A stretch of DNA of 64,000 nucleotides from Calothrix sp. HK-06 (GCF_001904745.1 NZ_MRCD01000025.1:1-64000); one strand, 5' to 3'. Positions 18,061 to 28,081 are shown, counted from the first letter of the stretch. Notes: a model not told the origin generated them from the letters alone. A program made the numbers and translations.

Positions 18061-18310
18061 AGACTGGTAATGCATGTACATATAGTTATATAAATCACAT
18101 TAAGTATATCTTAAGGTAGATAGAAATCTGGCTTTTTTGTATACATGGCTACAAAAAAAGATTATTTAGTCAAAAAATAAAAATAATATTACCAAAAAAA
18201 GAAAATATTGTGATGTACATCACTTGGAAACAGTGATTTGATTTTGATAAATTGACCACGTTGGAGTTTTAAATCTTGCCTTAGTTCCCTATTATCAAAA
18301 AACCGAACAG

Positions 18311-19234
18311 ATGAATAATACTAAGCTGTGGTCAGTTGTTGCTTTATCAACTACTGTTGTAGGAATACCCTCCGTTGCTAGTGCTGCAACGACTAAAAAA
18401 ACCTCTCCCCAATTGCCACCGTCGGGTGATACAACAACAGGAGAATCATCTCCAACCGAAAAACCAGGTACACCTACTATAGTCACTCAAGTCCACGCAC
18501 ACCAAATCGCTGGTCGTCAAGCAGCAACATTGTATGTTCGCAGTATTCCTGTATTAACTTTTGTTGGTCAAGAAACAAATCCCATTGAAAGAGCAAATAC
18601 AATTGCAGCCAAAATTAATCAATTAGTCGCTTCTAATGTTGACGCAAATCAAATTACAGCTAGCTGGACAAAAGAGGGCCAAAGTATCAAAGTCAACGGT
18701 GAAGAACTGGTAAAAATTGATGTCAGTACAATATTACCAGACACGACCAATAACCTAGCCCACGATACATTACAAGCTACTAATCGTTTACGAAGACTTC
18801 TCGGTGGCGCCCAACCTATAAATCAACCAACTATTGCGCGACAAGAAAAGACCCAACCACAGCAAACAGGAAAACAACCACAAGTAACTAACCAACAGCC
18901 TACAGTTAAAAAGCCACAGCAAAATACAAATGTTAAAGTCAAAGCAACTAATAGCGGTACAGCTTCTTATTACAGCTATGGAGATTCAACTCGTACCGCA
19001 AATGGCGAAAGATTTAATCCTCAAGACTTAACAGCAGCACATCGCACTCTACCTTTTGGTACCCGCGTTCGTGTCACTAATAATTGGAATGGTCGCTCTG
19101 TAATAGTGCGAATTAATGACCGTGGCCCATTCATCCGTGGTCGCATTATTGACGTTTCACTCGGCGCCGCAAAAGAATTAGGAATGATCAGCAGTGGTAT
19201 TGCGTCAGTAAAAGTAGAAGTTCTAGACAACTAA
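18311..19234 (+). CDS. rlpA: RlpA-family septal ring lytic transglycosylase-like lipoprotein/exported protein
   Basis: This 307-residue protein has a signal peptide (residues 1-26, cut near VASAA). A Thr/Pro/Gln-rich region follows, and the C-terminal RlpA double-psi beta-barrel spans about 215-305: [55 protein letters not shown]. The conserved Asp of NDRGPF is present. No lipobox Cys is seen, so it is likely soluble in the periplasm. RlpA proteins cleave denuded peptidoglycan at division sites in some bacteria. The SPOR domain seen in E. coli RlpA is absent. A good terminator follows the gene. Confidence 0.88.
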   Translation: MNNTKLWSVVALSTTVVGIPSVASAATTKKTSPQLPPSGDTTTGESSPTEKPGTPTIVTQVHAHQIAGRQAATLYVRSIPVLTFVGQETNPIERANTIAAKINQLVASNVDANQITASWTKEGQSIKVNGEELVKIDVSTILPDTTNNLAHDTLQATNRLRRLLGGAQPINQPTIARQEKTQPQQTGKQPQVTNQQPTVKKPQQNTNVKVKATNSGTASYYSYGDSTRTANGERFNPQDLTAAHRTLPFGTRVRVTNNWNGRSVIVRINDRGPFIRGRIIDVSLGAAKELGMISSGIASVKVEVLDN

Positions 19235-19270
19235 TTAAACATTTTAAAAATTAAATCATCAATCTTGTGG

Positions 19271-19300
19271 AACAGGCAAGAATGCCTGTTTATTTTTTTA
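19271..19300 (+). terminator. Rho-independent terminator after rlpA
   Basis: AACAGGCA-AGAA-TGCCTGTT is an 8-bp stem with a 4-base loop, followed directly by TATTTTTTTA. It is also a member of the dispersed GGCA-N4-TGCC hairpin family. Confidence 0.8.
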
Positions 19301-19550
19301 TTAACTAAAATCTCAGCCTTTTTATATAGCTACAGTCAAAACAACTACTCCTCGTGGCTGATGGCGCCCGAATTTTAAAGTTTGAATATATAAATAGCAA
19401 CACAAACAATTTACAAACTCTACAAAAACGCTTTTATTATCCTGTGCGTGGAATAGACGCTTACTGGGGTGATAAAAGCTGTTTGTTTGCTGGTTGCACA
19501 ACACTGTATTTATACCTTGATTCGTAAACGCATTAGTAAACAAAGATTCT
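19301..19550. other. katE upstream region
   Basis: This is the rest of the 316-base gap between rlpA and the catalase gene. It contains the catalase promoter by position, one GGCGCC site (19361) and an imperfect AAAACGCTTTTAT / ATAAAAGCTGTTT inverted repeat. No gene or clear -10/-35 pair was found. Confidence 0.4.
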
Positions 19551-21671
19551 ATGAGCGAACATACCAACGAGCAAAGCAAAAATCAGGACTTAGAACAGTT
19601 CCGCAAAGAGCCGGGAGAGTTATTAACAACTAACGAAGGCGTAAAAGTAAATAATACGAATGACTCACTCAAAGCAGGTACACGCGGTCCAACCCTGCTC
19701 GAAGATTTTCATTTGCTAGAGAAAAACGCTCACTTTAACCGCGAACGGATTCCAGAACGTGTAGTTCATGCTCGTGGTGTTGGCGCCCACGGTTATTTTG
19801 AGCCATACGAATCACTTTCTGAACTGACAAAGGCAAAGTTCCTTCAAGACCCTTCAGTAAAAACTCCAGTTTTCGTGCGGTTTTCAACTGTGGCAGGTTT
19901 TCGTGGTTCAGCAGACGCAGTGCGTGATGTACGTGGATTTGCTGTTAAATTTTACACTGAAGACGGAAATTACGACTTGGTAGGAAATAATATTCCTGTC
20001 TTCTTTATTCAAGACGCGATGAAGTTTCCAGACTTAATTCACGCAGTTAAGCCTGAACCTCATAACGAAATGCCCCAAGCTTCTTCTGCACACGACAACT
20101 TTTGGGATTTTGTGTCATTGATGCCAGAGTCAATGCACATGATAATGTGGTTGTTATCCGACCGTACCATCCCTCGTAGCTATCGAATGATGCAGGGTTT
20201 TGGCGTTCATACTTTCCGTTTTGTCAACGAACAAGGTAAAGCACGGTTCGTGAAATTCCATTGGAAACCATTGCTTGGTATACATTCAATGGTGTTCGAT
20301 GAAATTCAAACGTTGGGCGGTAAAGACCCTGACTTCCACCGTCGCGATTTGTTGGAATCTATTGAAATGGGTGATTTCCCAGAGTACGAGCTTGGCGTAC
20401 AAATTATCGAAGAAGAAGACGAATTTAATTTTGATTTTGATATTCTCGACTCAACAAAGATAATTCCTGAAGAGTTAGTACCCATTAAACCAATAGGCAA
20501 AATGGTACTTAACCGCGTCCCCGATAACTTCTTTGCCGAAACTGAACAAGTAGCATTCCAACCTACAAATGTAGTACCAGGAATTGATTTTTCTGATGAC
20601 CCATTATTACAAGGTCGGATATTTGCCTACCCAGATACACAAAGACATCGTTTGGGAACGGGCAACTTTGAAAACATACCCATCAATAGGCCTGTATGTC
20701 CGGTTCATAACGACCAGCGTGATGGGTTCTCGCAATACAATATTTACACTTCCAAGGTAAACTACTTCCCGAACTCACTTGGTGGTGGTTGTCCAATGGC
20801 ATCACCAGAAAATTTAGGTGCCTTTGTACATTATGCTGAAAAATTAGGTGGTAGAAAAGTTCGCGAACGTAGCGAAAGCTTCAGCGACCATTTCTCACAC
20901 GCAACCCTATTTTTAAATAGTATGTCAAAAGCTGAGAAGGAGCATGTAATTAAAGCTGCTCACTTCGAGTTAGGCAAAGTGATGAATAAAGAGGTCAAAG
21001 AACGTGTAGTTGGTTTATTTAACCACGTTGACCATGAGTTTGCCACTTTAGTTGCCGCAGGATTAGGTTTAGAGACGCCACCTAAAGAAGTAATTCCTAA
21101 TCATGGTAAGAGTTCAGCTGCTTTGAGCATGGAAAATCAGCCCAAGGACTCAATAAAGACTCGTAAAATTGCTGTTTTAGCTGCTGATGGTGTTGATGCA
21201 GAACAATTAAAAGTTGTTAAACAAGCTCTTGAAGCAGAAGGCGCTAATTCTATGATTGTTTCCAAATTTGGCGGTAAAATTAAGAGTACAGACGGTAAAG
21301 AAATTGACGTAGAAAGAACTTTTCTTACTAGTGCTTCTGTAATGTTTGATGCTATTTACATTCCTGGTGGAGCGCAAAGTATAGCAGCTCTTAAATCAGA
21401 CAATGATGTAAGTGAATTCATTTACTCAGCCTTTAAACATTGTAAAGCTATAGCGGCAACTGGCGAAGGTGTAGATTTGATTGCAGCAGCTAATATCAAG
21501 GATATAAAACTAGCTGACGCAGAAAAATCAGTATCAGACAAAGGTGTTATTACTAGTCTTAATGCATCTAATGTCAAACAAGTTGCCCAAGACTTTGTAA
21601 AAGCTATTGCACAGCACCGTCACTGGGTAAGAGAAGAGAAAAAAGAAACTAAGCAAATGATACCTGCTTAG
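19551..21671 (+). CDS. katE: Large-subunit monofunctional heme catalase (HPII/KatE type)
   Basis: This 706-residue protein belongs to the large-subunit clade. The distal His is H73 (VVHARGVGAHG), the catalytic Asn is in DLVGNNIPVFF (about 146), and the heme-ligating Tyr is Y360 (RIFAYPDTQRHRLG). The extra C-terminal domain (about 530-690: KIAVLAADGVDAEQLKVVK, IYIPGGAQSIAAL, CKAIAATGEG) has the class I glutamine-amidotransferase-like fold of HPII. It converts H2O2 to water and oxygen in the cytoplasm. Such catalases are uncommon in cyanobacteria, where KatG or Mn-catalases prevail, so past transfer is possible. It nonetheless contains a GGCGCC site (19781). No strong Shine-Dalgarno precedes the ATG. 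Confidence 0.95.
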   Translation: MSEHTNEQSKNQDLEQFRKEPGELLTTNEGVKVNNTNDSLKAGTRGPTLLEDFHLLEKNAHFNRERIPERVVHARGVGAHGYFEPYESLSELTKAKFLQDPSVKTPVFVRFSTVAGFRGSADAVRDVRGFAVKFYTEDGNYDLVGNNIPVFFIQDAMKFPDLIHAVKPEPHNEMPQASSAHDNFWDFVSLMPESMHMIMWLLSDRTIPRSYRMMQGFGVHTFRFVNEQGKARFVKFHWKPLLGIHSMVFDEIQTLGGKDPDFHRRDLLESIEMGDFPEYELGVQIIEEEDEFNFDFDILDSTKIIPEELVPIKPIGKMVLNRVPDNFFAETEQVAFQPTNVVPGIDFSDDPLLQGRIFAYPDTQRHRLGTGNFENIPINRPVCPVHNDQRDGFSQYNIYTSKVNYFPNSLGGGCPMASPENLGAFVHYAEKLGGRKVRERSESFSDHFSHATLFLNSMSKAEKEHVIKAAHFELGKVMNKEVKERVVGLFNHVDHEFATLVAAGLGLETPPKEVIPNHGKSSAALSMENQPKDSIKTRKIAVLAADGVDAEQLKVVKQALEAEGANSMIVSKFGGKIKSTDGKEIDVERTFLTSASVMFDAIYIPGGAQSIAALKSDNDVSEFIYSAFKHCKAIAATGEGVDLIAAANIKDIKLADAEKSVSDKGVITSLNASNVKQVAQDFVKAIAQHRHWVREEKKETKQMIPA

Positions 21672-21693
21672 GAAGCATACTTAGATAATTGAG

Positions 21694-21730
21694 ATTCCCG
21701 ATTTATTGAAAGTCGGGAATTTTCTTTTTT
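21694..21730 (+). terminator. Rho-independent terminator after katE
   Basis: ATTCCCGA pairs with TCGGGAAT around an 11-base loop, followed by TTTCTTTTTT. It begins 22 bases after the catalase stop codon. Confidence 0.8.
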
Positions 21731-21802
21731 ATTGCAATTATCTCGCGAGGCATTAATAGCTAGATTCGTTACACAAAACTAAAAAAGCTTATTGTTTAGT
21801 AT

Positions 21803-21819
21803 GGTGGGCAGTGCCCACC
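21803..21819. repeat. Small dispersed hairpin
   Basis: GGTGGGC-AGT-GCCCACC is a perfect 7-bp stem with a 3-base loop, next to a CCTAC extension, just before the stop of the minus-strand membrane protein. It looks like a dispersed intergenic palindrome. Confidence 0.55.
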
Positions 21820-21830
21820 CTACTTTTATT

Positions 21831-23381
21831 TTATTCTTCAGTTCTTACTGTTGAAGCTGGCTGTCTACCAGTATTTCTGACGTTAACTACTTTACCTAAT
21901 AAATCAAACCAGAACGGCGCCCCCATTGCAATTGCAATTCCACTAATTATCCAACCAGGTATTAAAGTTATAATTCTCCATATTGGAAATGGTCTGCGCT
22001 GTTTGCTTGTCCACGAAAGTTGTCTTTCTAAGTTTGCGTCACCCCAACCGATAGGTAAAGCAATTTGATTTAATGCTTCATCGGTTTGACTTCGTAATGT
22101 ATTAATATCAACATATCCTAACTGATTACGATTTTGTAACACAATTTGTCCGGCATTTTGTGTAATAGTGTCGCGCAGCGCCGAATCTTTTGACAATCGA
22201 CTTATCATATAAAAAGCATCCGCGTTAGTTGCCGCTGCAATAATTAGCCCAAGTAATAAAGCTACACCTTTTGCGTTACGCTTGTATACACCTGACGCAC
22301 GTTCCATCGAGTTATCAAAATTGTGTTCTATCTCTTGGCGTAATGCATTAACACCTTGTTGAGTATTATTAATATTAAGCTCTGCGCGTTCTGCTAAATC
22401 CTTAATATTATCAGCTATTGATGGAGGTAATCTATCAATTATCTTCTCCATTCTTTGCAATACCTGATTATCTTTATCCTGAAGCGCTGAAGTCAATTCC
22501 TGATATACATCAGTTCCACGTTTAATTGCTTGAGCTATTTCTCGAACATTTGGTTTTAAACCTGTTCGTGAAATTGTATTTTCAACCGATGGCATTGAAT
22601 TATTTTTTAAAAATTGCAATTGCTGCAATGAATTTGATAATCTTTCTTGTGGGAGGGGTGAATTTACTTTTAATGACTCAATAAATCTATCAAAACTAGC
22701 AATCATACTACCAATACTATTATTCAAGTCAAATTTATTTTGTTGAAAATTCCAAACAACCTGCTCAAAATCAGCTTGTATTTCTGAATAACTTTGATAC
22801 AAAAAATTAAAAAAATCTTCGTTTTCCTCGTTTTCTCCTACTTGCTCTTGTAATTTGAAAATTACATTTTCAATTTCTGCTAAACGCTGATTTTTAAAAT
22901 TGTCTAACCGCGTGCTTGAAAGTGACTGTTCGATAGTTGGAATTTCTAATGTTTCAATTAAAGTCGTTGCAAATACGTCTGAAGGAATATATGATGGCCC
23001 ACTATGCCTATTATCTCCAACTTGTTCATTATTAAATACAGTTTGTTTCTTGTCAGATTGGGTATTTGTCAATGAACGGAAAGCACTCGCTACTGTCCAA
23101 GTAAAACGACGTGGTATATTAACAAGGGCGCCTTTTGCTTGTTGATTAATACTTTTTATTAACGGATTCGCATAAATTTGATTGGCAAGCTCTAAAATTC
23201 TTGCTTGCTCTGCATCTTGGGCATTACCCGTCAATAATACCTCGATTGATTTTCTTAAATGTTCAGCACGCCATTGAAAAACTGTTGCAAGTAACTCTTG
23301 AATTTCTGATGCCAATAAACTTAATATCAAATATATAAATATTAGCCCTATTGAGACATCTAAGATAAATGGTAAATTCAT
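21831..23381 (-). CDS. Membrane and coiled-coil protein of unknown function with C-terminal APFWFDLL motif
   Basis: The frame opens at 23420, but an AGGAG (plus-strand 23392-23396) sits 10 bases before the ATG at 23381, so the start MNLPFILDVSIG is preferred (516 residues). Residues 4-25 form one helix. A long hydrophilic, helical region (about 100-390) has heptad-like runs such as NIKDLAERAELNINNTQQGV. Two further helices near 400-420 and 475-495 bracket a segment ending MGAPFWFDLLGKVVNV. The APFWFDLL-x-K-x-x-N motif recurs in a widespread group of uncharacterised bacterial membrane proteins, as far as I recall. No enzymatic residues are identifiable. Confidence 0.75.
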   Translation of the reverse strand: MNLPFILDVSIGLIFIYLILSLLASEIQELLATVFQWRAEHLRKSIEVLLTGNAQDAEQARILELANQIYANPLIKSINQQAKGALVNIPRRFTWTVASAFRSLTNTQSDKKQTVFNNEQVGDNRHSGPSYIPSDVFATTLIETLEIPTIEQSLSSTRLDNFKNQRLAEIENVIFKLQEQVGENEENEDFFNFLYQSYSEIQADFEQVVWNFQQNKFDLNNSIGSMIASFDRFIESLKVNSPLPQERLSNSLQQLQFLKNNSMPSVENTISRTGLKPNVREIAQAIKRGTDVYQELTSALQDKDNQVLQRMEKIIDRLPPSIADNIKDLAERAELNINNTQQGVNALRQEIEHNFDNSMERASGVYKRNAKGVALLLGLIIAAATNADAFYMISRLSKDSALRDTITQNAGQIVLQNRNQLGYVDINTLRSQTDEALNQIALPIGWGDANLERQLSWTSKQRRPFPIWRIITLIPGWIISGIAIAMGAPFWFDLLGKVVNVRNTGRQPASTVRTEE

Positions 23382-23713
23382 ATATTTTTCACTCCTGATT
23401 GGTAAGCAGGGCAAAGCCATACCTAGATTTTACGAAACTTTACGTTAAAATTAGTCTAATTATCACCAGATAACGATTAAAGAATATAAAATTGTTTTAC
23501 TCCTTTTCATGATTATTTTAAGTTCCTAGAACGTGACACGAATTTAAAAGAAAATTCACAGATTGTCAAAGCGCGTTTTCCCAATCAATCAAAGTTGAGA
23601 TAAATTAAAGTTTGGCAATCCACAACGCTGGTTGCGAGAGTGGCAACCAACTCTTGTATTAAACCGTCTGTTGTAAATCACTAAATTCTCATGCAAAATA
23701 AATATCCTACACT

Positions 23714-25348
23714 ATGCAAGAAGGTAACTTCATTTGGGGTCGTCTAGAGAAAAAGTACCGCACGGTTTCAAAACGAGCAGACTCGATATGGCTAATTTTA
23801 TTGCTATTAGCAGCAGTAATCATTTTTACTATTGATTTGGGTGACTTGCCGTTACGGGACTGGGACGAGGGTACGGTAGCACAAGTTGCGCGCGAAATAT
23901 CTGAGGCGCCATTTAATTCATTACGTTGGCTTTATCCAACTTTAGGGGGTGTACCGTATCATAATAAACCGCCTTTAATGCATATACTTATTGCTAGTTG
24001 CTACTCGTTGTGGGGAGTGCATGAGTGGACGGCACGTTTGCCTGGTGCAGTTTTAACCGCTGTTTCAGTGCCATTACTGTATTTTATTGGGCGCGAAATA
24101 TTTCATCAACGTACAGCCGCTATTTACAGCGCTTTATTTTACGTTACGATGCTACCTGTATTGCGACATGGACGTTTAGCGATGTTAGACGGCGCCTCGG
24201 TATGTTTCTTTATGGTGATGATGTTGTGCTTGCTGCGGTCGCGTCGTAATCTTCGCTATTGTCTTGGAGTTGGCATTGGGTTGGGACTAATTTGTCTAAC
24301 TAAGGGAATACTAGGAGTTTTATTTGCAGCAATTGCGTTTGCCTTTCTATTTTGGGATACTCCCCGACTAATAACCAGCGTTTATATGTGGGTGGCGATT
24401 ATAATTGGCTGTTTGCCTGTAGGGTTATGGTATGCTGCTCAATGGCTTCACTATGGCAACACTTTTACTAACGTTGGTATGGTTGACCAGTCGCTAAGTC
24501 GTATTTGGGAACCTGTAGAAGGACACTCACAACCAATTTGGTATTATCCATTAGAAATTGTTAAATATACTCATCCTTGGTTATTATTCTTAGTCGCAAG
24601 TTTTCGTTTGACTTGGCAAAATCGTAACCTCAGTTGGGCAAAACTAGTACTTGTATGGAGCTGCTTATATTTAGTTGCTATTTCTATAATGACTACAAAG
24701 CTTCCTTGGTACGTTTTTCCTATTTATCCTAGTTTAGCGCTTGCTCTCGGCGCCAAGGCTGCTGAAATTGAAAGTACACCTTTATTCTCATCCTATCCAC
24801 GTCTGTGGGTAACAGGTTTAGGTATTCTTGCTGTTGCTGCAACTGGAGGCAGTATTTATTACAGTTTTGCAAAACCAGTACACCCCGACTTACAATTAAT
24901 ATTTGCCGCAGTCGCAGCTACTATGGCATTAGGCACCATTTTAACTGAGAGAGGTGACGCACAATTTTTAAAAGTATTACTTTGGGGAACTTATATTTCG
25001 CTGCTGCTATTTGTAAAATCAAATTACTGGGTGTGGGAACTCAACGAAAACTATCCAGTTAAACCGGTTGCCCAAATGATTCAACGCACGGTAAATCCCA
25101 CAGGCAAAATTTACAGTTTTTCACCTCACCATCGTCCATCACTCGATTTTTACAGTAATAGGGTTATACCTGCCACTAGTCAGCCAAACCTGATTGAGAA
25201 ATATTGGCGCCAAAATGGACAACGATATGTTTTACTCTCTGAATCTGACAGCGCAAAACTCAATCTAGATGCAGCAGAAATTGTTGCGCGCACTGAAGCA
25301 GGCAATCAAGTATTTCTACTAATTACAAAAAGTACTAGTAGAATTTAA
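23714..25348 (+). CDS. ArnT-like (PMT/GT83-type) membrane glycosyltransferase
   Basis: This 544-residue protein has about 10-12 membrane helices. The first extracytoplasmic loop carries LRDWDEGTVAQVAREI, with the D-E pair typical of lipid-phosphate-sugar-dependent GT-C enzymes (PMT_2/ArnT). HNKPPLMHILIA with the conserved K-P-P-L follows near residue 80. These enzymes move a sugar from a polyprenyl-phosphate donor to lipid or protein on the outer face of the membrane. The acceptor is unknown. The ATG is preceded by no strong Shine-Dalgarno but is followed by typical basic residues before helix 1. The gene is isolated, with 293 bases upstream and a convergent small gene downstream. Confidence 0.85.
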   Translation: MQEGNFIWGRLEKKYRTVSKRADSIWLILLLLAAVIIFTIDLGDLPLRDWDEGTVAQVAREISEAPFNSLRWLYPTLGGVPYHNKPPLMHILIASCYSLWGVHEWTARLPGAVLTAVSVPLLYFIGREIFHQRTAAIYSALFYVTMLPVLRHGRLAMLDGASVCFFMVMMLCLLRSRRNLRYCLGVGIGLGLICLTKGILGVLFAAIAFAFLFWDTPRLITSVYMWVAIIIGCLPVGLWYAAQWLHYGNTFTNVGMVDQSLSRIWEPVEGHSQPIWYYPLEIVKYTHPWLLFLVASFRLTWQNRNLSWAKLVLVWSCLYLVAISIMTTKLPWYVFPIYPSLALALGAKAAEIESTPLFSSYPRLWVTGLGILAVAATGGSIYYSFAKPVHPDLQLIFAAVAATMALGTILTERGDAQFLKVLLWGTYISLLLFVKSNYWVWELNENYPVKPVAQMIQRTVNPTGKIYSFSPHHRPSLDFYSNRVIPATSQPNLIEKYWRQNGQRYVLLSESDSAKLNLDAAEIVARTEAGNQVFLLITKSTSRI

Positions 25349-25442
25349 TATTGCGTCATTGCTAGATAAAATCAATTATCAATTCAAAAATAATAAGTGC
25401 GGATAGTTTATTAGATAAATGACTATCCGTAAAGTTTATAAT

Positions 25443-25820
25443 TTACTGTTTATCAATAAATTTATCAGTTTTTTCAACTTTGTATAAGTTTTGCTCATAA
25501 CTAGTATTTTGCTGCGTTGCGGCAATCATGCCAAACATAATTGCTCCCCCAACAGCCAAAGCTAACATTGGGCGCAGTAGCATAAAATCACGAAGAATCC
25601 GAGCCAGTGGACGGCTTTGACGGCGTAAAGCGCTACTTACAATGATTTGCCTCAGTATAAAAGGATCACGGACATAGTGTCCGCTTTGCGAGACAACTAA
25701 CCGTTCTTGGCAATACGGACAGCTAAATAATCCGACGCAAGATTTAACAGGTTTTGGTGTAGCATTCTTTTGGCAAATTGGGCAGGTCAGGTAATGATTG
25801 TCAAAAGTGTGTGTATTCAT
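25443..25820 (-). CDS. Small zinc-ribbon membrane protein
   Basis: This 125-residue protein has an N-terminal zinc ribbon with CPIC (13-16) and CPYC (34-37) cysteine pairs. A basic region (RRQSRPLARILRDF) and one membrane helix (about 82-102) follow, then a short charged tail. It looks like a membrane-tethered zinc-binding protein, of a type frequent in cyanobacteria, with unknown role. It is convergent with the glycosyltransferase gene and divergent from the CLC transporter. Confidence 0.72.
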   Translation of the reverse strand: MNTHTFDNHYLTCPICQKNATPKPVKSCVGLFSCPYCQERLVVSQSGHYVRDPFILRQIIVSSALRRQSRPLARILRDFMLLRPMLALAVGGAIMFGMIAATQQNTSYEQNLYKVEKTDKFIDKQ

Positions 25821-25958
25821 CTACTTAATCCGTCAAGTCCACTTATTCGCTAATTACAACTTATTGATCTTGATTTCCGAGTTAATCCCAATTTTAGATC
25901 GTCCCTATGGTCTAACTCCACTAATTACGCCCATGCATCAATTCTGATTCATTGTTTC

Positions 25959-26123
25959 ATGCAAGAAGCGGAGATGACATCCATAATGCTAGCTCACTTT
26001 CACCCAAATCAAAGGGCAAATAGGCACGTGCATGACCATTTAATTAAAAAATCGGCAGAACATTATGCTTTGAGTAAATACAGCTTGTCTGGTTGGTGTG
26101 GAATGCACGACAATATTGAGTAA
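25959..26123 (+). CDS. Possible small ORF (54 aa) upstream of the CLC gene
   Basis: An uninterrupted frame of 54 codons runs from ATG 25959 (MQEAEMTSIMLAHFHPNQRA) to TAA 26121-26123. An internal ATG at 25974 is preceded by AGAAGCGGAG. The product would be His-rich in the middle (NRHVHDHLIKK) and have no membrane segment. It ends 44 bases before the CLC start. I recognise no homolog. It could be a genuine small protein, a leader peptide of the transporter or chance. Confidence 0.25.
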   Translation: MQEAEMTSIMLAHFHPNQRANRHVHDHLIKKSAEHYALSKYSLSGWCGMHDNIE

Positions 26124-26167
26124 GAGATATATTTTAATTTTTTTATTAGATTTAAGTTCATTTATCC

Positions 26168-28081
26168 ATGACTCTCCTGCCTCCCACGTTTGAAAAGAAG
26201 GTGGCAGACCAACCTGTGTCTACTCCTTCTACACAACATCTAACACATTTGCTCAATCGGTTTCAATTATCACCCGAAACACTGATATTGCTTTTAGGTC
26301 TGCTAATCGGTGGTGGTACTGGTATGGGTATTGTTACTTTCCATTACTCTATCCAGATTATTCATCACCTGCTACTAGAAGATTTTATGGGGCTAGTAGG
26401 TACTTGGGGTGCATGGACTCTTTGGAGTGTTCCAATTATAGGTGGTTTAATTGTCAGTTTAATGCGCTGGCGCACTCAAGATTTTGGTCCGAGTTTATCT
26501 TCGCTAATTGCTGCTTCTAGAGCTGGGGGTTTAAAGCAAAAACTCCGACCTGTTACAAAAATGCTCGCTGCCGCTGTTTCCTTAGGTAGCGGCGCCTCGC
26601 TTGGTCCTGAAGGACCGAGTGTGGAAATTGGCGCCAATTTTGGTGTTTTACTGTCGCAGGTGCTACAAGTCTCACAAGAACGCTTGCGCTTGCTATTAGC
26701 TGCGGGAGCTGCTGCTGGTTTAGCAGCAGGATTTAATGCCCCTATTGCTGGAGTCTTTTTTGCGTTAGAAGTTGTATTGGGTGCAACATCGTTCGCGACT
26801 TCAGCTGTGAGTGTTGTACTATTGGCTGCGGTACTAGCGGCACTTATAGCTCAAATTGGTTTAGGTTCACAGCCTGCTTTTGAATTACCAGCTTATCAAG
26901 TTCGTAGCCCTTTAGAATTGCCCTTATATATAGGTTTAGGCTTGGGAGCAAGTTTAGTCTCGCTATCGTATACCCAAGCAATTCGATTTGCAAAAGCCTG
27001 TTTTGACGGAAAAGCACCTTATTTAAATTGGCTAGGTCGTATTCCAAAGCCAATTCATCCTATTATTGGTGGCGCCATCGTTGGTGCAGTAGCGCTAGAA
27101 TTTCCTCAAATATTGGGAATTGGTTATGGAACAGTACAAGCAATGCTTCAAGATGTCCATTTATCGATTCAGCTTTTGCTTGCCTTGCTAGTATTAAAAA
27201 CGCTAATGACGGCTGTGTCTGCTGGCAGTGGTTTTGTGGGTGGTTTATTTGCCCCAGCAATGTTTTTAGGAGCATCATTCGGCGCTGCATACGCAAAAAT
27301 TATCGCTTTGCTTGCACCCGATATTGCTATTTATATGGCGGCACCCCCTGCATATGCAATGGTTGGTATGGCTGCTGTACTCGCTGCCAGTGTTCGGGCG
27401 CCTTTAACATCAATTTTACTGCTATTTGAATTAACTCGTGACTACCGAATTGTTTTGCCATTAATGGCAGCAGTTGGGTTGAGCTTTTGGTTAGTAGAAC
27501 AAATGTTGCCTAACGAAAACTCTAACTCCAATTTGCAGCGGATTGGGTTATCAGAGCTAAAAGATGAGCAAGCAGAAATGTTGCAAGAAATCCTAGTCAT
27601 TGATGCAATGTATGCCAATCCAAAAAAGCTGCCTTCTACAATGAAAGTTTTAGAAGCAGCTTTGTCGATGTGGCACGCTCGTACTCATAGCGCACTAGTG
27701 ATTGATGAACTTGAACAACTAGTGGGTATAGTTACTCTCGAAGATATCAACCGCACGCTCGCGAATTATCAAAAAAATTCCGATTTAGCTACTCAAATAC
27801 AAAATAATTTGTCGAATCTGAGCTTGAAAGAAATATCTACTACTGATATTCTGTATGCTTACAGCGATGAACCTTTAACCGAGGCATTAGACCGAATGGC
27901 ATTAAGAGGTTTACATCAATTACCAGTAGTAGCGCGAAACAATCACGAACAGATTTTAGGTTTACTCGAACGCGAACAAGTTGCATTGACCTGCAATTTA
28001 GCAGCAACGCGCAAAGCTTTAAGTCATTACTTACCGTCACCCTCCAAAACTGATGTTGAAGAGTGCCTTGTTAGCCAATAG
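26168..28081 (+). CDS. CLC-type chloride channel/antiporter with C-terminal CBS pair
   Basis: This 637-residue protein has a CLC membrane domain at about 38-450. The anion-binding motif is GSGASLGPEGPSVEIG, and E148 in the GxEGP position is the gating glutamate needed for Cl-/H+ exchange or gating. A second motif GSGFVGGLFAPAMFLG follows near 353. Two CBS domains (about 475-540 and 555-620) form the cytoplasmic regulatory part, usually nucleotide-sensing. The usual GSGIP is GSGAS here, as in several prokaryotic members. The protein probably resides in the plasma or thylakoid membrane. The start ATG is preceded by T-rich sequence with no clear Shine-Dalgarno. Confidence 0.93.
   Translation: MTLLPPTFEKKVADQPVSTPSTQHLTHLLNRFQLSPETLILLLGLLIGGGTGMGIVTFHYSIQIIHHLLLEDFMGLVGTWGAWTLWSVPIIGGLIVSLMRWRTQDFGPSLSSLIAASRAGGLKQKLRPVTKMLAAAVSLGSGASLGPEGPSVEIGANFGVLLSQVLQVSQERLRLLLAAGAAAGLAAGFNAPIAGVFFALEVVLGATSFATSAVSVVLLAAVLAALIAQIGLGSQPAFELPAYQVRSPLELPLYIGLGLGASLVSLSYTQAIRFAKACFDGKAPYLNWLGRIPKPIHPIIGGAIVGAVALEFPQILGIGYGTVQAMLQDVHLSIQLLLALLVLKTLMTAVSAGSGFVGGLFAPAMFLGASFGAAYAKIIALLAPDIAIYMAAPPAYAMVGMAAVLAASVRAPLTSILLLFELTRDYRIVLPLMAAVGLSFWLVEQMLPNENSNSNLQRIGLSELKDEQAEMLQEILVIDAMYANPKKLPSTMKVLEAALSMWHARTHSALVIDELEQLVGIVTLEDINRTLANYQKNSDLATQIQNNLSNLSLKEISTTDILYAYSDEPLTEALDRMALRGLHQLPVVARNNHEQILGLLEREQVALTCNLAATRKALSHYLPSPSKTDVEECLVSQ

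Noticed and set aside
23382-23420. First ATG of the membrane/coiled-coil protein frame
   Set aside because: AGGAG lies between this ATG and the ATG at 23381, which begins directly before the first hydrophobic helix.
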